Below, one piece after another: positions 7,440-16,969 of a stretch of 64,000 nt of DNA. Made by a program: the position numbers and the translations under genes. The DNA comes from Haemophilus_D parainfluenzae_AD. Lineage in GTDB: Bacteria > Pseudomonadota > Gammaproteobacteria > Enterobacterales > Pasteurellaceae. How positions within the stretch are numbered: the stretch's first letter is position 1; each line of letters starts with the position of its first letter. The stretch lies in the NCBI RefSeq assembly GCF_001679325.1, contig NZ_LZMX01000029.1, one strand, 5' to 3'. A model generated the notes under the pieces. The model ran no database searches. It saw nothing but the letters and a program-made list of their open reading frames with translations, and had not been told where the DNA came from.

Positions 7440-8675
7440 TCAACCACCGAAGTCATCTAATAAGATGTTTTCATCTTCAACACCGAGGTCTTTCAACATT
7501 TTGATTACCGCAGCGTTCATGACTGGAGGTCCACACATGTAGTATTCACAATCTTCTGGTGCTTCATGATTTTTCAAGTAGTTTTCATAAAGTACGTTGT
7601 GAATAAAGCCAGTGTAACCTGTCCAGTTATCTTCTGGTAACGGATCAGATAATGCCACGTGCCATGTAAAGTTAGGATTTTCGGCTTGAAGCTGATCAAA
7701 ATCTTCTACATAGAACATTTCACGTTTAGAGCGTGCACCATACCAGAATGACATTTTACGTTTAGAGTGTAAACGTTTTAATTGGTCAAAGATATGAGAA
7801 CGCATTGGTGCCATACCTGCACCACCACCGATGAAGACCATTTCGTTATCAGTTTCTTTCGCGAAGAATTCACCGAATGGACCAGAAATTGTCACTTTAT
7901 CACCTGGTTTTAATGACCAAATGTAAGAAGACATTTGACCTGGAGGCGCATCAGGTTGACGTGGTGGTGGCGTTGCAATACGCACGTTAAGCATAATGAT
8001 GCCTTTCTCTTCTGGGTATGAAGCCATTGAGTAAGCACGGATAATATGCTCATCCACTTTAGACACATAACGCCATAAATCGTATTTGTCCCAATCTTCG
8101 TGGTATTCTTCTGGAATATCAAAATCTTTATAGTAAACCGTATGTGGATCAGCTTCGATTTGGATATAACCACCTGCGCGGAAAGGGACTTCTTCGCCTT
8201 CAGGAATCGCTAATTTAAGCTCTTTAATGAAGGTTGCTTTGTTATCATTAGAAATAACGGTACATTCCCATTTTTTCACGCCGAAGATTTCTTCTGGAAG
8301 TTCAACGTCCATATTGCCTTTTACATTCACTTGGCAAGCTAAACGATAACCTTCTTTTGCTTCACGTTTATTAATGTGAGAAAGTTCGGTTGGTAGAATT
8401 TCACCACCGCCACTTTTTACTTTCACTACACATTGACCACAAGAGCCACCGCCACCACAAGCAGAAGAAACGAAGATACCTTTACTTGCTAATGCACCAA
8501 GCAATTTGCCACCAGCAGGTAAAGTGATCGCTTTTTCAGGATCGTCATTAATAGTAATGGTGATATCACCAGAATCCACTAATTTTGATTTAGCGAATAA
8601 AATAATCGCAACGAGCACTAAAAGGATAACCGTAAATGCCGCAACACCTAATAATAAAATTGAAGATTCGCTCAT
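7440..8675 (-). CDS. nqrF: Na+-NQR subunit F (NADH-oxidising, FAD and 2Fe-2S)
   Basis: NqrF takes electrons from NADH to start sodium pumping. It is 411 residues: one N-terminal membrane helix (~residues 4-27), a ferredoxin domain with a 2Fe-2S cluster (CGGGGSCGQC plus the Cys in RLACQ), then a ferredoxin-reductase-type domain with the FAD motif RAYSMASYP and an NADH pocket with GGGAGMAPMRSH and YYMCGPPVM. It is the last structural gene of nqrABCDEF, 10 bases after nqrE. Confidence 0.97.
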   Translation of the reverse strand: MSESSILLLGVAAFTVILLVLVAIILFAKSKLVDSGDITITINDDPEKAITLPAGGKLLGALASKGIFVSSACGGGGSCGQCVVKVKSGGGEILPTELSHINKREAKEGYRLACQVNVKGNMDVELPEEIFGVKKWECTVISNDNKATFIKELKLAIPEGEEVPFRAGGYIQIEADPHTVYYKDFDIPEEYHEDWDKYDLWRYVSKVDEHIIRAYSMASYPEEKGIIMLNVRIATPPPRQPDAPPGQMSSYIWSLKPGDKVTISGPFGEFFAKETDNEMVFIGGGAGMAPMRSHIFDQLKRLHSKRKMSFWYGARSKREMFYVEDFDQLQAENPNFTWHVALSDPLPEDNWTGYTGFIHNVLYENYLKNHEAPEDCEYYMCGPPVMNAAVIKMLKDLGVEDENILLDDFGG

Positions 8676-8685
8676 TTATGCCTCC

Positions 8686-9282
8686 TTATAACTGAATACC
8701 AGAGAATGACATAAAGCCAAGCGCCATCAAGCCTGCAGTGATAAAGGTAATCCCTAATCCTTTTAAGCCTGCCGGTACATCGGCATATTTCATTTTTTCG
8801 GTTAAGCCTGCAAGCGCAACGATTGCTAACATCCAACCAAGCCCTGCACCCACACCGTAAACTGCAGATTCTGCAAACGTGTATTCACGTTGTACCGCAA
8901 AAGATACACCACCAAAGATCGCACAGTTTACGGCGATAAGTGGAAGGAAGATACCTAATGCGTTATAAAGTGCTGGGAAGAATTTATCTAAAGTCATTTC
9001 AAGAATTTGAACGATACCTGCGATAATCCCGATAAACGTAATAAAGCTTAAGAAGGATAAATCTACCCCTTCAACTAAGGCGCTATCTTTTAACACATGT
9101 TCAAACACAAATTGGTTCGCCGGCACAGAAATACCAAGCACCACTGTTACTGCAACCCCTAAGCCGAATGCTGTTGACACTTTTTTCGATACGGCAAGGA
9201 AAGTACACATCCCTAGGAAGAAAGAAAGCGCCATATTTTCAATGAAGATCGCCTTCACAAATAGGCTAATATAATGTTCCAT
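8686..9282 (-). CDS. nqrE: Na+-NQR subunit E
   Basis: A 198-residue integral membrane subunit with six predicted helices. It carries two Cys residues (FFLGMCTFL and AVNCAIFGG) that, with two in NqrD, ligate the intramembrane iron centre. It is 3 bases from nqrD and related to it by an old duplication, a relationship shared with RnfA/RnfE. Confidence 0.97.
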   Translation of the reverse strand: MEHYISLFVKAIFIENMALSFFLGMCTFLAVSKKVSTAFGLGVAVTVVLGISVPANQFVFEHVLKDSALVEGVDLSFLSFITFIGIIAGIVQILEMTLDKFFPALYNALGIFLPLIAVNCAIFGGVSFAVQREYTFAESAVYGVGAGLGWMLAIVALAGLTEKMKYADVPAGLKGLGITFITAGLMALGFMSFSGIQL

Positions 9283-9285
9283 TGA

Positions 9286-9915
9286 TTATTTCTCCTGTTG
9301 CTCAGGTTTCCACGTTCTTAAGCCCCAAATGATGAAGCCGATAATAAAGAACGCACTTGGTGCAAGAAGGAATAAACCGTTCGGTTGATACCAACCACCA
9401 TCTTGAATAGTTTGGAATACAGGGAAACCAAATAAACGACCAGAACCGATTAATTCACGTAATGTGGCGACAATTAATAAGATCGCACCATAACCTAAAC
9501 CATTACCGATACCGTCTACAAAGCTTTCTAACGGTGGAGATTTCATCGCAAACGCTTCTGCACGTCCCATTACGATACAGTTTGTAATGATAAGACCGAC
9601 GAATACAGAAAGCTGTTTAGATAAACCATAAGCATAAGCTTTTAATACTTGGTCAACCAAGATTACTAAAGATGCGATAATTGCCAGTTGCACAATGATA
9701 CGGATACTATTTGGAATATAGTTACGAATCAATGAAATGAACAAACTGGAGAAACCGGTTACCAAACTTACCGCAATCGCCATAACGATCGCGGTTTGTA
9801 ATTGGGTTGTTACCGCTAATGCAGAACAGATACCCAAAATTTGCAAGGCAATCGGGTTATTTTTAACAATAGGATCGAATAAAAGACCTTTTAAGTTTAC
9901 TTTTGCATCAGCCAT
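9286..9915 (-). CDS. nqrD: Na+-NQR subunit D
   Basis: A 209-residue integral membrane subunit with six helices and the paired Cys residues (QILGICSALAV and ITNCIVMGRAE) for the NqrD/NqrE iron centre. The start overlaps the nqrC stop by one base (TAATG), consistent with translational coupling. Confidence 0.97.
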   Translation of the reverse strand: MADAKVNLKGLLFDPIVKNNPIALQILGICSALAVTTQLQTAIVMAIAVSLVTGFSSLFISLIRNYIPNSIRIIVQLAIIASLVILVDQVLKAYAYGLSKQLSVFVGLIITNCIVMGRAEAFAMKSPPLESFVDGIGNGLGYGAILLIVATLRELIGSGRLFGFPVFQTIQDGGWYQPNGLFLLAPSAFFIIGFIIWGLRTWKPEQQEK

Positions 9916-10706
9916 TATTTGATTTCTCCTGCTTTAAATTTCGCTAAGAATGGACCAAAGCCATTTTGGCTGAACCAATAATCAAATGAACCTTGAACAC
10001 CGTTACTGGTTAACGTTGCACCTGATAAACCATCTACACCGTGCTCTTTATCTGCAGCAGAGCTACCTTTGTAGATTTTGAATTTTTGGTTACCTTGTTC
10101 ATCGAATAATTTTTTATCAACGAACTGTGCTTGCCAACGTGGGTTCGCAATTTCGCCCCCAAGACCAGCTGTTTCACCTTGATCATAGTAAGTAATACCT
10201 TTGATGGTATTCGCATCTGGTGCAACAGAAACAAAACCATACATGGTTGACCATAAACCACGGCCATACATTGGTAATACCACTTGGGTTACATTGCCTT
10301 GTTCATCTTTTACAAGATAAACACGTGCTTGGTTTGCACGAACCTTGATCCCTGCGTTATCTACCTCAGCTGGGATAGCTTGGCTCTTAGCTGGATCTTT
10401 AACGGCATCTTTAGGATCAAATTTATTAATTTCTTCAGCTGAAGCTTGAACGTAATCACCACTTTGCAAATCCACCAAACGTGGTTCAATAAATTTGCTG
10501 TAAGTGTCTTTAATTACTGATGCATTATCTTCTTTCATTAAGCCAGCAACAGTTAAAATGTTACGTTGAACGTCGAGTGCTTTTTGTTCATCTTGTTTGG
10601 ATTTTAATGCTACTGCAGCACCAGAAACCACGATAGAACACACTAAACTTAGCAACACAACAACGGTAACTGTACCGCTAACGCTATCTTTATTAAATTT
10701 AGCCAT
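9915..10706 (-). CDS. nqrC: Na+-NQR subunit C (covalent FMN)
   Basis: NqrC carries a covalently bound FMN on the outer face of the membrane. One N-terminal helix (after MAKFNKDSVSG) anchors a periplasmic domain. The flavinylation motif is SGATLTS near residue 230, where the second Thr is the modified residue in characterised homologues. I place the start at 10706, overlapping the nqrB stop by 8 bases, because this gives the conserved N-terminus and 263 residues; a frame open to 10781 only adds sequence inside nqrB. Confidence 0.95.
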   Translation of the reverse strand: MAKFNKDSVSGTVTVVVLLSLVCSIVVSGAAVALKSKQDEQKALDVQRNILTVAGLMKEDNASVIKDTYSKFIEPRLVDLQSGDYVQASAEEINKFDPKDAVKDPAKSQAIPAEVDNAGIKVRANQARVYLVKDEQGNVTQVVLPMYGRGLWSTMYGFVSVAPDANTIKGITYYDQGETAGLGGEIANPRWQAQFVDKKLFDEQGNQKFKIYKGSSAADKEHGVDGLSGATLTSNGVQGSFDYWFSQNGFGPFLAKFKAGEIK

Positions 10707-11934
10707 TTGTTCTTGCTCTCCGACGTTTGATATTTGCTTGAACCACGATGTAGTCGAAAATTGGTGCAAATAAGTTTGCAAATAAAATCGCTAACATCAT
10801 CCCTTCTGGATAAGCTGGGTTCACTGTACGAATTAATACCGCCATCACGCCAATTAACGCACCGTACCACCATTTACCGGTATTGGTAAATGAAGCGGAT
10901 ACAGGATCGGTTGCCATAAAGATCATACCAAGTGCAAAACCACCTAATACAAAGTGCCAATGCCAAGGCATTGAGAACATTTGGTTAGAATCAGAACCGA
11001 TTAAGTTGAATAAGGTTGCTGTACCAATCATACCGATCATGACACCAGCCATAATGCGCCAAGAAGCAATTCGAGTGAATACAATCACTGCACCACCGAT
11101 TAATAACGCAAGCGTTGAAACCTCACCCATTGAACCTGGGATATTACCAATGAATGCATCCATCCAAGTAATTGGTTGACCAGTTACGGTGTGTTGTAAT
11201 GCCGCTTGACCACCTTGAGACCATTGTGAAAGTGCGGTTGCGCCTGAGAAACCATCTGCAGCAGTCCATACTAAGTCACCGGAAATTTGAGCCGGATAAG
11301 CGAAGAATAAGAATGCACGACCAGCAAGTGCAGGGTTCATAAAGTTACGACCTACACCACCAAAGATTTCTTTCGCAACCACGATACCAAAGGTGATACC
11401 TAGTGCGGCTTGCCATAATGGCAATGTTGGTGGAACGATTAACGCAAATAAAATGGTTGAAACGAACATCCCTTCATTAACTTCATGACCACGTACTACT
11501 GAGAACAATAATTCCCAAATTGTACAAACGGTAAATACCACTAAGTAAATTGGTAAGAAGAAGATCGCCCCTAACGCCATTTTTGAGCCCCAAGTTGCAT
11601 TATTGGTCAAATCTAAACCTAATGAACTTGCAAGCGCATAGTGCCAATCGTTAGCAATTAATTGATCTAAATTGCCTAATTGATTTAAGGCAGGGATAGC
11701 TTGGTTACCCACATTGTACATCCCGTAGAAAATCGCAGGGAACAACGCAAGGAAAACCGTAATCATCATACGTTTTGAGTCTAACGCATCACGAACGTGT
11801 GTGTTTTTGTGCGTTACCGTACCTGGTGTATAAAGCAAGGTATAAATCGATTCAAAGATCGGATAAAACTTGCTGTATTTACCGCCTGGTAAAAACGCGG
11901 GTTCCATTTTTTCAAAAAGATTTTTTAAACCCAT
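10699..11934 (-). CDS. nqrB: Na+-NQR subunit B (covalent FMN, quinone site)
   Basis: A 411-residue subunit with about ten membrane helices. The covalent FMN site is DGFSGATALS, the Thr of SGAT being modified by ApbE. The N-terminal region with GKYSKFYPIFESIYTLLYTPG is characteristic. NqrB forms most of the sodium channel and contributes to ubiquinone binding. It lies 2 bases after nqrA and overlaps nqrC. Confidence 0.97.
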   Translation of the reverse strand: MGLKNLFEKMEPAFLPGGKYSKFYPIFESIYTLLYTPGTVTHKNTHVRDALDSKRMMITVFLALFPAIFYGMYNVGNQAIPALNQLGNLDQLIANDWHYALASSLGLDLTNNATWGSKMALGAIFFLPIYLVVFTVCTIWELLFSVVRGHEVNEGMFVSTILFALIVPPTLPLWQAALGITFGIVVAKEIFGGVGRNFMNPALAGRAFLFFAYPAQISGDLVWTAADGFSGATALSQWSQGGQAALQHTVTGQPITWMDAFIGNIPGSMGEVSTLALLIGGAVIVFTRIASWRIMAGVMIGMIGTATLFNLIGSDSNQMFSMPWHWHFVLGGFALGMIFMATDPVSASFTNTGKWWYGALIGVMAVLIRTVNPAYPEGMMLAILFANLFAPIFDYIVVQANIKRRRARTNG

Positions 11935-11936
11935 TT

Positions 11937-13280
11937 TTAACCTTCCTTCTCAATCTTATCTAATACTTGACGCAAGATTGAACCGTATTCATATTTGCCC
12001 GGGCAAACGAAAGAACATAATGCTAAGTCTTCTTCATCTAATTCAAGACAACCTAACGCTTGTGCGCCATCGGTATCGCCCACGATTAAATCACGTAATA
12101 ATAATGTCGGTAAAATATCCAACGGCATGACGCGCTCATAGCTACCGATTGGTACCATTGCACGCTCACCACCATTCTCTGCGGTAGTGAAGTTGAATAA
12201 TTTCTTACCAAAGTGACCTAATACGGTACGGGTAATCGAATATTTGTTCGATTGTGGTGTGATCCAACCTAAGAACTCTTTCTCATTACCTTCTGCAATC
12301 ACAGAAACTTGTAATGCATAACGACCTAAATAGTCGTGAGCATCTTTTGCGGTTTGACCACAAAGTACAGAACCAGAAATCACACGGTTATTACCGTCTT
12401 TTAACTCACCTGCTGTTAATTGAGAAAGGTTAGCACCGATTACGGTACGAACTAAACGAGGCTCTTTCACTTGCGGACCCGCAAGAGAAATAATGCGTTC
12501 TACATAAAGCTCGCCCGTAGTGAATAATTTACCTACAGCAATCACATCTTGGTAATTGATATGCCATACGGTTTTATTCACACCAACAGGATCGATAAAG
12601 TGAATATGAGTACCCACTAAACCAGCTGGATGGACTCCGCCAAAATCATGTACTTTTAGGTTAGGTAAATCCACGGTTGGGATATTGCTATCACCCGCTT
12701 TACATAGATTTAATGGTTTATTTGGGAATAGACGACTTAATACCGTTAAACCGTCAATAAAATCTTGCCAATGCTCTTTTAACACTACCTCTGGATTTGC
12801 CGCCAAAGGATTCGTGTCCATCGCATTTACAAACAGAGAAGAAGGTTCTGCATCTAAGGCAGGCACTTTGCTGAATGGACGGGTGCGGAATGCTGTCCAC
12901 AAACCGGATTCAACGAGGTTTTGTTTAACTTGTTCAGAAGAAAGCGTATTGAGCTCACCTGCGTTATATTTAGCGAAAGTAACTTGGTCGTTACCTTGCA
13001 CATCAATGACCACAGATTGTAATACACGTTTTTCGCCACGATTAATTACAGTGATAGTACCACTAGCAGGGGCAGTAAAAACCACTCCAGGGTTTTTCTT
13101 GTCTTCAAAAAGCACTTGGCCTTTTTTCACGACATCGCCTTCGCGAACCTTCATAGAAGGACGCATACCCACATACTCTTCACCAAGAATCGCAACCTGA
13201 TTCACAGCGTTACCGCTATGGATTACTTGTGCTGGCTTTCCTGCAATAGGAAGATCCAAGCCTTTTTTGATTGTAATCAT
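11937..13280 (-). CDS. nqrA: Na+-NQR subunit A
   Basis: First gene of the operon: a 447-residue cytoplasmic-side subunit linked to quinone binding. The start is set at MITIKKGLDLPIAG, the conserved N-terminus; an in-frame ATG 18 codons upstream adds a hydrophobic tail unknown in the family. No strong Shine-Dalgarno precedes the chosen ATG. The C-terminal block CPGKYEYGSILRQVLDKIEKEG is typical. Confidence 0.95.
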   Translation of the reverse strand: MITIKKGLDLPIAGKPAQVIHSGNAVNQVAILGEEYVGMRPSMKVREGDVVKKGQVLFEDKKNPGVVFTAPASGTITVINRGEKRVLQSVVIDVQGNDQVTFAKYNAGELNTLSSEQVKQNLVESGLWTAFRTRPFSKVPALDAEPSSLFVNAMDTNPLAANPEVVLKEHWQDFIDGLTVLSRLFPNKPLNLCKAGDSNIPTVDLPNLKVHDFGGVHPAGLVGTHIHFIDPVGVNKTVWHINYQDVIAVGKLFTTGELYVERIISLAGPQVKEPRLVRTVIGANLSQLTAGELKDGNNRVISGSVLCGQTAKDAHDYLGRYALQVSVIAEGNEKEFLGWITPQSNKYSITRTVLGHFGKKLFNFTTAENGGERAMVPIGSYERVMPLDILPTLLLRDLIVGDTDGAQALGCLELDEEDLALCSFVCPGKYEYGSILRQVLDKIEKEG

Positions 13281-13684
13281 ACTGTTTGCACTACTTTTCA
13301 AGGTTAAAAACACGATTGCAATTAAAGCATACACCCTAAAAGCAATCTCGCGATTGAGCGTGCCAGAAAATACTTTGATATCAAAGCATTATTAACTGAC
13401 ACATAAATTTAAAAACTCAAATCTGTTTTATTTCTCGACGAGTAAGGAATTACTTACACATCAAGAAATTGAAATTCGAAAATTAAAAGCGCCCCATTCT
13501 ATCGAAAATTGGGCTTTTATGCCACTTTATACCCTTACTTTTTGTGAAATATTTGTGAATATTTCTAAACCAACGTTTATCAAGAATACGGACAAAATGA
13601 TTTTAAAATAAAAAGAGAGAAGAGCACTCGCCTTCTCCCTTTTTGTAGAGATGAAAATAGAATAGACAGAACGTAAGGAAATAC
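13281..13684 (-). promoter_or_regulatory. nqr operon upstream region
   Basis: About 400 bases with no gene, which must hold the nqr promoter. Visible elements are a perfect 14-bp palindrome CTTTGATATCAAAG at 13373-13386, which looks like a dimeric regulator site (the half-sites TTGAT/ATCAA resemble FNR halves but lack the 4-base spacer), and a small hairpin CAATC-TCGC-GATTG at 13342-13355. I could not place a convincing -35/-10 pair. Confidence 0.4.
13610..13644 (-). terminator. bolA terminator
   Basis: On the minus strand a 13-bp stem (AAAAAGGGAGAAG with CTTCTCTCTTTTT, one G-U pair) runs into TTTTTATTTT. It lies 41 bases past the bolA stop. Confidence 0.8.
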
Positions 13685-13996
13685 TTACTGTCCAACACCA
13701 AGACAATTTGGTGATTTTGGAAATGCTTTACCCAAACTTTCCCATTCATTTTTTGTATAGAGATGAAGGGCTAATGCGTGAATGCCATTTTTTAAATCAT
13801 CCGCAAAAAGTTGGTAAAGTTTTTGGTGGCGTTGTACTTTACGCATACCTTCAAAAGCATCACTTACGATCACCAACTTAAAATGAGAATCAGCTCCACG
13901 GCCAGAACTGTGCATATGGCTTTCATTTTCTACCGTGGCAAAGTGCGGTTGAAATTCGGCTTGAATTCTCTCTAATAATTCTTGTTGTTTTGACAT
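13685..13996 (-). CDS. bolA: BolA-family protein
   Basis: A 103-residue BolA-type protein; relatives pair with monothiol glutaredoxins to handle 2Fe-2S clusters and E. coli BolA also affects morphology genes. The family core is present: ESHMHSSGRGADSHFKLVIVSDAF with the conserved His pair, then RHQKLYQLFADDL. The start is the ATG at 13996 (GGGAG upstream). It is divergent from yajG, the same pairing as in E. coli. Confidence 0.92.
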   Translation of the reverse strand: MSKQQELLERIQAEFQPHFATVENESHMHSSGRGADSHFKLVIVSDAFEGMRKVQRHQKLYQLFADDLKNGIHALALHLYTKNEWESLGKAFPKSPNCLGVGQ

Positions 13997-14080
13997 AAAT
14001 AAACTCCCTAACTTTTTACTATACATTCAGCGTTAAGTTTGTAAGAATAACACAAATTAACCTAATTCAATGAGGAAATT

Positions 14081-14680
14081 ATGAAAGTAACAAACAAAAT
14101 CAAAGCATTATCAACAATGACGTTGGCGGCTGCGACATTATTTTTAGCGGGTTGCCAAACGCAATCTAATACCTTAACTTTTACCCCTCAATCACCGACT
14201 GCATCAATGAATATTAACCAATCAGCAGTGGTAACAGTTAATACTCGCGATTCTCGTCCGCAACAAGAAATTGCAACTTATACTAAATCAGGTGAGCTGA
14301 TTAAATTAACCGCCTCACCAAGCGTTACTCAACTTTTCCAACAAGTGATGCAACAAAATTTAGTCAGCAAAGGTTTCCGTATTGGACAAGCTAATAATGC
14401 AAATGCTGGTGTAACCGTTGAAGTGAAAGAATTCAACACTCACGTAGATCAAGGTAATTTACGTTATACCTTAAACAGTAAAATCCAAGCAGTTGTTTAT
14501 GTACAAGGTCCACGCGGACAATACAACAAAACCTTTAATGCAACCCGTTCACAATCTGGCGCATTTAATGCGAGCAATGATGAAATTCAAAAAGTGTTAG
14601 GCGAAACCTTCAAAGATATTGTTAATAATATTTATCAAGATCAAGAAGTTACTAACGCCATTAATCAATATACTAATTAA
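14081..14680 (+). CDS. yajG: YajG-family lipoprotein
   Basis: A 199-residue lipoprotein with signal peptide and lipobox ending FLAGC at residue 25. The mature part matches the YajG/DUF type with VNTRDSRPQQEIATYTKSGELIKLTAS and a C-terminal region on repeated VTVEVKEF strands. It is divergent from bolA as in E. coli. Its role is unknown; Asp is not at position +2, so outer-membrane sorting is expected. Confidence 0.85.
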   Translation: MKVTNKIKALSTMTLAAATLFLAGCQTQSNTLTFTPQSPTASMNINQSAVVTVNTRDSRPQQEIATYTKSGELIKLTASPSVTQLFQQVMQQNLVSKGFRIGQANNANAGVTVEVKEFNTHVDQGNLRYTLNSKIQAVVYVQGPRGQYNKTFNATRSQSGAFNASNDEIQKVLGETFKDIVNNIYQDQEVTNAINQYTN

Positions 14681-14710
14681 TTAAAAGTGCCGTGTCCTTT
14701 TCAATAATAC

Positions 14711-14833
14711 TTGACGAAAGCGCCTTTCAAGCGTAACATTCGGCCGATTTTTTAACGAGAAGGACACACACTTTGGACAGTCATAGTCGATACCGAATAT
14801 CGCTTTAGACTCTCGCCTCTTATCAGCGAGAGT
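14711..14833 (+). promoter_or_regulatory. corA promoter and structured leader with possible leader peptide
   Basis: A near-consensus promoter, TTGACG (14711-14716), a 17-base spacer and TAACAT (14734-14739), would give a leader of about 245 bases before corA. Within it, GAAGGA stands 8 bases before a TTG-initiated frame at 14773-14808 of 11 codons (LDSHSRYRISL, stop TAG). The stop abuts a perfect 8-bp hairpin (14809-14816 with 14826-14833). The remaining bases to 14992 hold one uptake sequence and no gene. The leader peptide is a guess; the promoter and hairpin are plain in the sequence. Confidence 0.5.
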
Positions 14834-14992
14834 TCGCTGGTAATCAATTTACCTTTCTTCGGCATCTTTTATCGAACGAAACCCATTTTTAAAACATACA
14901 AAAATTTGACCGCACTTTTCTCTAGTGCCAATTTCGTTTGATCTTTTTTTGTTCACAGTTGGATCTTCATAATCCCAAAAGGAGTATGACCA

Positions 14993-15940
14993 ATGATTAA
15001 CGCTTTTGCCATTAACGATTCCCGCTTGCTTCGTATTGATGACGAACCAGCCGATCTCAGCTCTGCCATTTGGTTAGATTTGCTGGAGCCGACAGGGGAA
15101 GAACGTGAAATGTTGCAAGAAGGCTTAGGACAAAGTCTCGCCTCATTCCTCGAATTGGAAGATATCGAGGCGTCCGCACGTTTCTTCGAAGACGAAGATG
15201 GCTTGCACTTGCACTCATTCTTCTATTGTGAAGACGAAGAAAACTACGCTGACCTCGCAAGCGTAGCATTTACTATTCGTGATGGTCGTTTATTCACCCT
15301 GCGTGATCGTGAATTACCGGCATTCCGTTTATATCGTATGCGTTCCCGTAGCCAACGCTTATTGGAATGCAATGCGTATGAAGTCTTACTCGACTTATTT
15401 GAGACCAAAATTGAGCAATTAGCGGATGTTATTGAAAACGTTTATGCCGATTTAGAAAAATTAAGTCGTGTGATTTTAAACGGTACGCAAGATGAAGCTT
15501 TCAATGAAGCCTTAAATACCCTAACAGAACAAGAAGATACCAGTTCTAAAGTGCGTTTATGTTTGATGGATACACAACGCGCGTTGGGTTTCTTGGTGCG
15601 TAAAACTCGCTTACCGCCAAATCAGTTAGAACAAGCACGAGAAATCTTACGAGATATCGAATCATTGCAACCGCATAATGAATCATTGTTCCAAAAAGTA
15701 AACTTTTTAATGCAGGCGGCAATGGGTTATATTAATATCGAGCAGAATAAAATCATGAAATTCTTCTCGGTGGTGTCGGTTATGTTCCTACCGGCAACAC
15801 TTGTAGCATCTACCTACGGGATGAACTTTGAATTTATGCCAGAGCTCCATTTTAAATATGGTTACCCAATGGCTATTGGATTAATGATTGGTGCGGCGCT
15901 TACGCCTTATATCTATTTTAAACGGAAAGGTTGGTTATAA
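14993..15940 (+). CDS. corA: magnesium/cobalt transport protein CorA
   Basis: A pentameric inner-membrane channel for Mg2+ (also Co2+ and Ni2+). It has 315 residues, with a large acidic N-terminal cytoplasmic domain and two C-terminal membrane helices (~residues 255-275 and 288-308). The selectivity signature YGMNFEFMPEL sits between the helices. AAGGAG lies 8 bases before the ATG. The stop overlaps the yggT start by one base, so they form an operon. Confidence 0.96.
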   Translation: MINAFAINDSRLLRIDDEPADLSSAIWLDLLEPTGEEREMLQEGLGQSLASFLELEDIEASARFFEDEDGLHLHSFFYCEDEENYADLASVAFTIRDGRLFTLRDRELPAFRLYRMRSRSQRLLECNAYEVLLDLFETKIEQLADVIENVYADLEKLSRVILNGTQDEAFNEALNTLTEQEDTSSKVRLCLMDTQRALGFLVRKTRLPPNQLEQAREILRDIESLQPHNESLFQKVNFLMQAAMGYINIEQNKIMKFFSVVSVMFLPATLVASTYGMNFEFMPELHFKYGYPMAIGLMIGAALTPYIYFKRKGWL

Positions 15941-16485
15941 TGGAAATTTCCCAAACTGCATTATTTTTAGGATCGATTATCGATCTGTATTGTTTAGTGT
16001 TAATTTTACGCGTATGGCTCCCCTTAGCGAACGTGGATTATTACAATCCTATTTCTCAATTTACGCTGAAATTTACCCAACCGGTTATTGCACCATTACG
16101 TAAAGTTTTTCCTGTGGTGAAAAAAGTGGAAACGGCGGCACTGTTTTTAGTCTTCTTGCTTTGCGGATTAAAATCGGTTCTCTTTGGCGGATTAAATCTC
16201 AGTTTCTTCTTACTATTAGGCATATTAGGACTAATTAAAAATATCGGTGTGGCCATTTTCTATGTGTTAATCGCCAGTGCCATTTTAAGTTGGTTTAATC
16301 GTGGCAATAATCCTGCATTCTATGCATTATATCAACTTACCGAGCCATTATTGAAACCCATTAAACGCATTTTACCAACTATAGGCGTGATTGATTTTTC
16401 ACCAATGGTGATCGCCATTATCCTATTATTTTTGAATAATCTCTTTTATGATTACTTTAAACTTTTATGGGCAATTGCCGCTTAA
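15940..16485 (+). CDS. yggT: YggT-family membrane protein
   Basis: A 181-residue integral membrane protein with two copies of the YggT repeat, each a pair of helices (residues ~5-80 and ~95-175). The conserved blocks YCLVLILRVWLPL and LTEPLLKPIKRILP are present. The start is the ATG overlapping the corA stop (TAATG). Relatives have been linked to osmotic or K+ tolerance, but the mechanism is unknown. It is followed by a terminator and then yggU, as commonly seen. Confidence 0.88.
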   Translation: MEISQTALFLGSIIDLYCLVLILRVWLPLANVDYYNPISQFTLKFTQPVIAPLRKVFPVVKKVETAALFLVFLLCGLKSVLFGGLNLSFFLLLGILGLIKNIGVAIFYVLIASAILSWFNRGNNPAFYALYQLTEPLLKPIKRILPTIGVIDFSPMVIAIILLFLNNLFYDYFKLLWAIAA

Positions 16486-16514
16486 AGTGCGGTCAAAAAT
16501 AATATTATTTTTTC

Positions 16515-16533
16515 GGGCTGGATTTTCCAGCCC
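16515..16533 (+). terminator. corA-yggT terminator
   Basis: An 8-bp stem GGGCTGGA / TCCAGCCC with a 3-base loop, followed by TTATTGT. It is a moderate intrinsic terminator between yggT and yggU. Confidence 0.6.
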
Positions 16534-16563
16534 TTATTGTAAATGTGATAAGTAAATTTAGTT

Positions 16564-16851
16564 ATGTCAGCAATCGAACAAACATCTGAAGGACTACGCC
16601 TTAAAATCATTTTGCAACCCAAAGCCAGTAAAGATCAAATCGTGGGATTGCACGATGATGAACTCAAAATCACGATCACCGCACCGCCTGTTGATGGTCA
16701 AGCCAATGCGCACTTGCTAAAATTTTTGAGTAAAACATTCAAAGTACCTAAAAGCTCGATAGTTCTAGAAAAAGGTGAATTAAACCGCCATAAACAAGTT
16801 TGGATTCCTTCACCCAAATTAATTCCATCTGAAATTCAAAATCTCTTATAA
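16564..16851 (+). CDS. yggU: YggU-family (DUF167) protein
   Basis: A 95-residue soluble protein of the DUF167/YggU family, with the core LQPKASKDQIVGLHDDELKITITAPPVDGQAN and KTFKVPKSSIVLEKGE. The fold is a small alpha/beta sandwich; function is unknown. Its position after yggT is widely conserved. Confidence 0.9.
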   Translation: MSAIEQTSEGLRLKIILQPKASKDQIVGLHDDELKITITAPPVDGQANAHLLKFLSKTFKVPKSSIVLEKGELNRHKQVWIPSPKLIPSEIQNLL

Positions 16852-16969
16852 AATCAGTAAAAAAATCACCGCACTTTCTACCAATTTTTCCCGTTTTACG
16901 CTATCCTATATCACATTTTACAAAGCAAAATATGCCGCAAAGTGCGGTCAAAATTTAAGGTGATTTTCT

